Origin: JAAYAN01 sp964437215 | Lineage (GTDB): Bacteria; Bacteroidota; Ignavibacteria; Ignavibacteriales; Melioribacteraceae | Reading direction: 5' to 3' | Length of the DNA: 23,143 bases | NCBI GenBank assembly: GCA_964437215.1 | Contig: CAYTFZ010000034.1 | Coordinates: forward strand, 1 to 23,143 | In this document: positions 23,143-23,143 of the stretch, in pieces | Layout: the number at the start of each line of letters is the position of its first letter | How positions within the stretch are numbered: the first letter of the stretch is position 1 | Notes under the pieces: model-generated | Told to the model about the DNA's origin: nothing | What the model saw: only the letters and a program-made list of their open reading frames with translations | The model's database searches: none | Made by a program: the position numbers and the translations under genes

Positions 23143-23143
23143 T

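Noticed and set aside
1..23143. CRISPR array, tRNA, rRNA, insertion sequence or phage genes
   Set aside because: No regularly spaced repeats, cloverleaf, transposase or phage-type proteins were found on either strand.

Overview
The window looks like the chromosome of an AT-rich member of the Bacteroidota-Ignavibacteria-Chlorobi group; a relative of Ignavibacteria is my best guess, not a proven assignment. The grounds are a CarboxypepD_reg-type TonB-dependent receptor, a PorQ-like protein of the type IX secretion system (T9SS), a secreted metalloprotease with a C-terminal 'YPxPF' sorting domain, a DUF4919 protein, and promoter-like elements of the Bacteroidota type (TTTG, about 20 nt, TAnnTTTG). 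Coding density is high. I see no insertion sequence, phage gene, CRISPR array, tRNA or rRNA.

Layout. (1) 1-3988: the N-terminal part of a class-V PLP aminotransferase (minus, cut by the window edge), a 332-nt intergenic stretch with two dyads and a promoter candidate, an exported DUF4919 protein (plus), and a TonB-dependent receptor (minus). (2) 4122-7516: three plus-strand genes in a row for a soluble PAS hybrid histidine kinase, a YhaM-like OB/HD phosphohydrolase and a class III sirtuin. (3) 7531-10469: QueD (minus), ribosomal protein S20 (plus, with a good promoter and terminator), a GlmU-like nucleotidyltransferase (minus) and a small unrecognised alpha/beta protein (minus). (4) 10621-17420: a minus-strand block transcribed from high to low coordinates. 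It holds an unrecognised exported protein, a BamD-like lipoprotein, a hotdog thioesterase, a secreted VCBS/FG-GAP protein, a T9SS metalloprotease and a CcmA/CcmB-like ABC exporter. From bamD onward every neighbour overlaps the next. (5) 17469-19411: htpX (minus) diverging from porQ (plus). (6) 19398-23142: a TPR protein and a TauE/SafE permease (minus), diverging from formate-tetrahydrofolate ligase (plus).

How the genes fit together. PorQ-like protein, T9SS cargo, BamD and HtpX form an envelope biogenesis and secretion theme. The ABC pair is translationally coupled to the cargo gene, and no ccmC is present, which is the most unusual arrangement here. QueD, Fhs, S20 and the GlmU-like enzyme are housekeeping functions. 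I found no clear defence system or other obviously new multi-gene system. The items most worth a second look are the six-gene overlapping operon, the unresolved start of the VCBS gene, the GlmU homologue without a recognisable acetyltransferase site, the orphan protein at 10056-10469, and a TATATTT-type element placed 22-30 nt before many starts.
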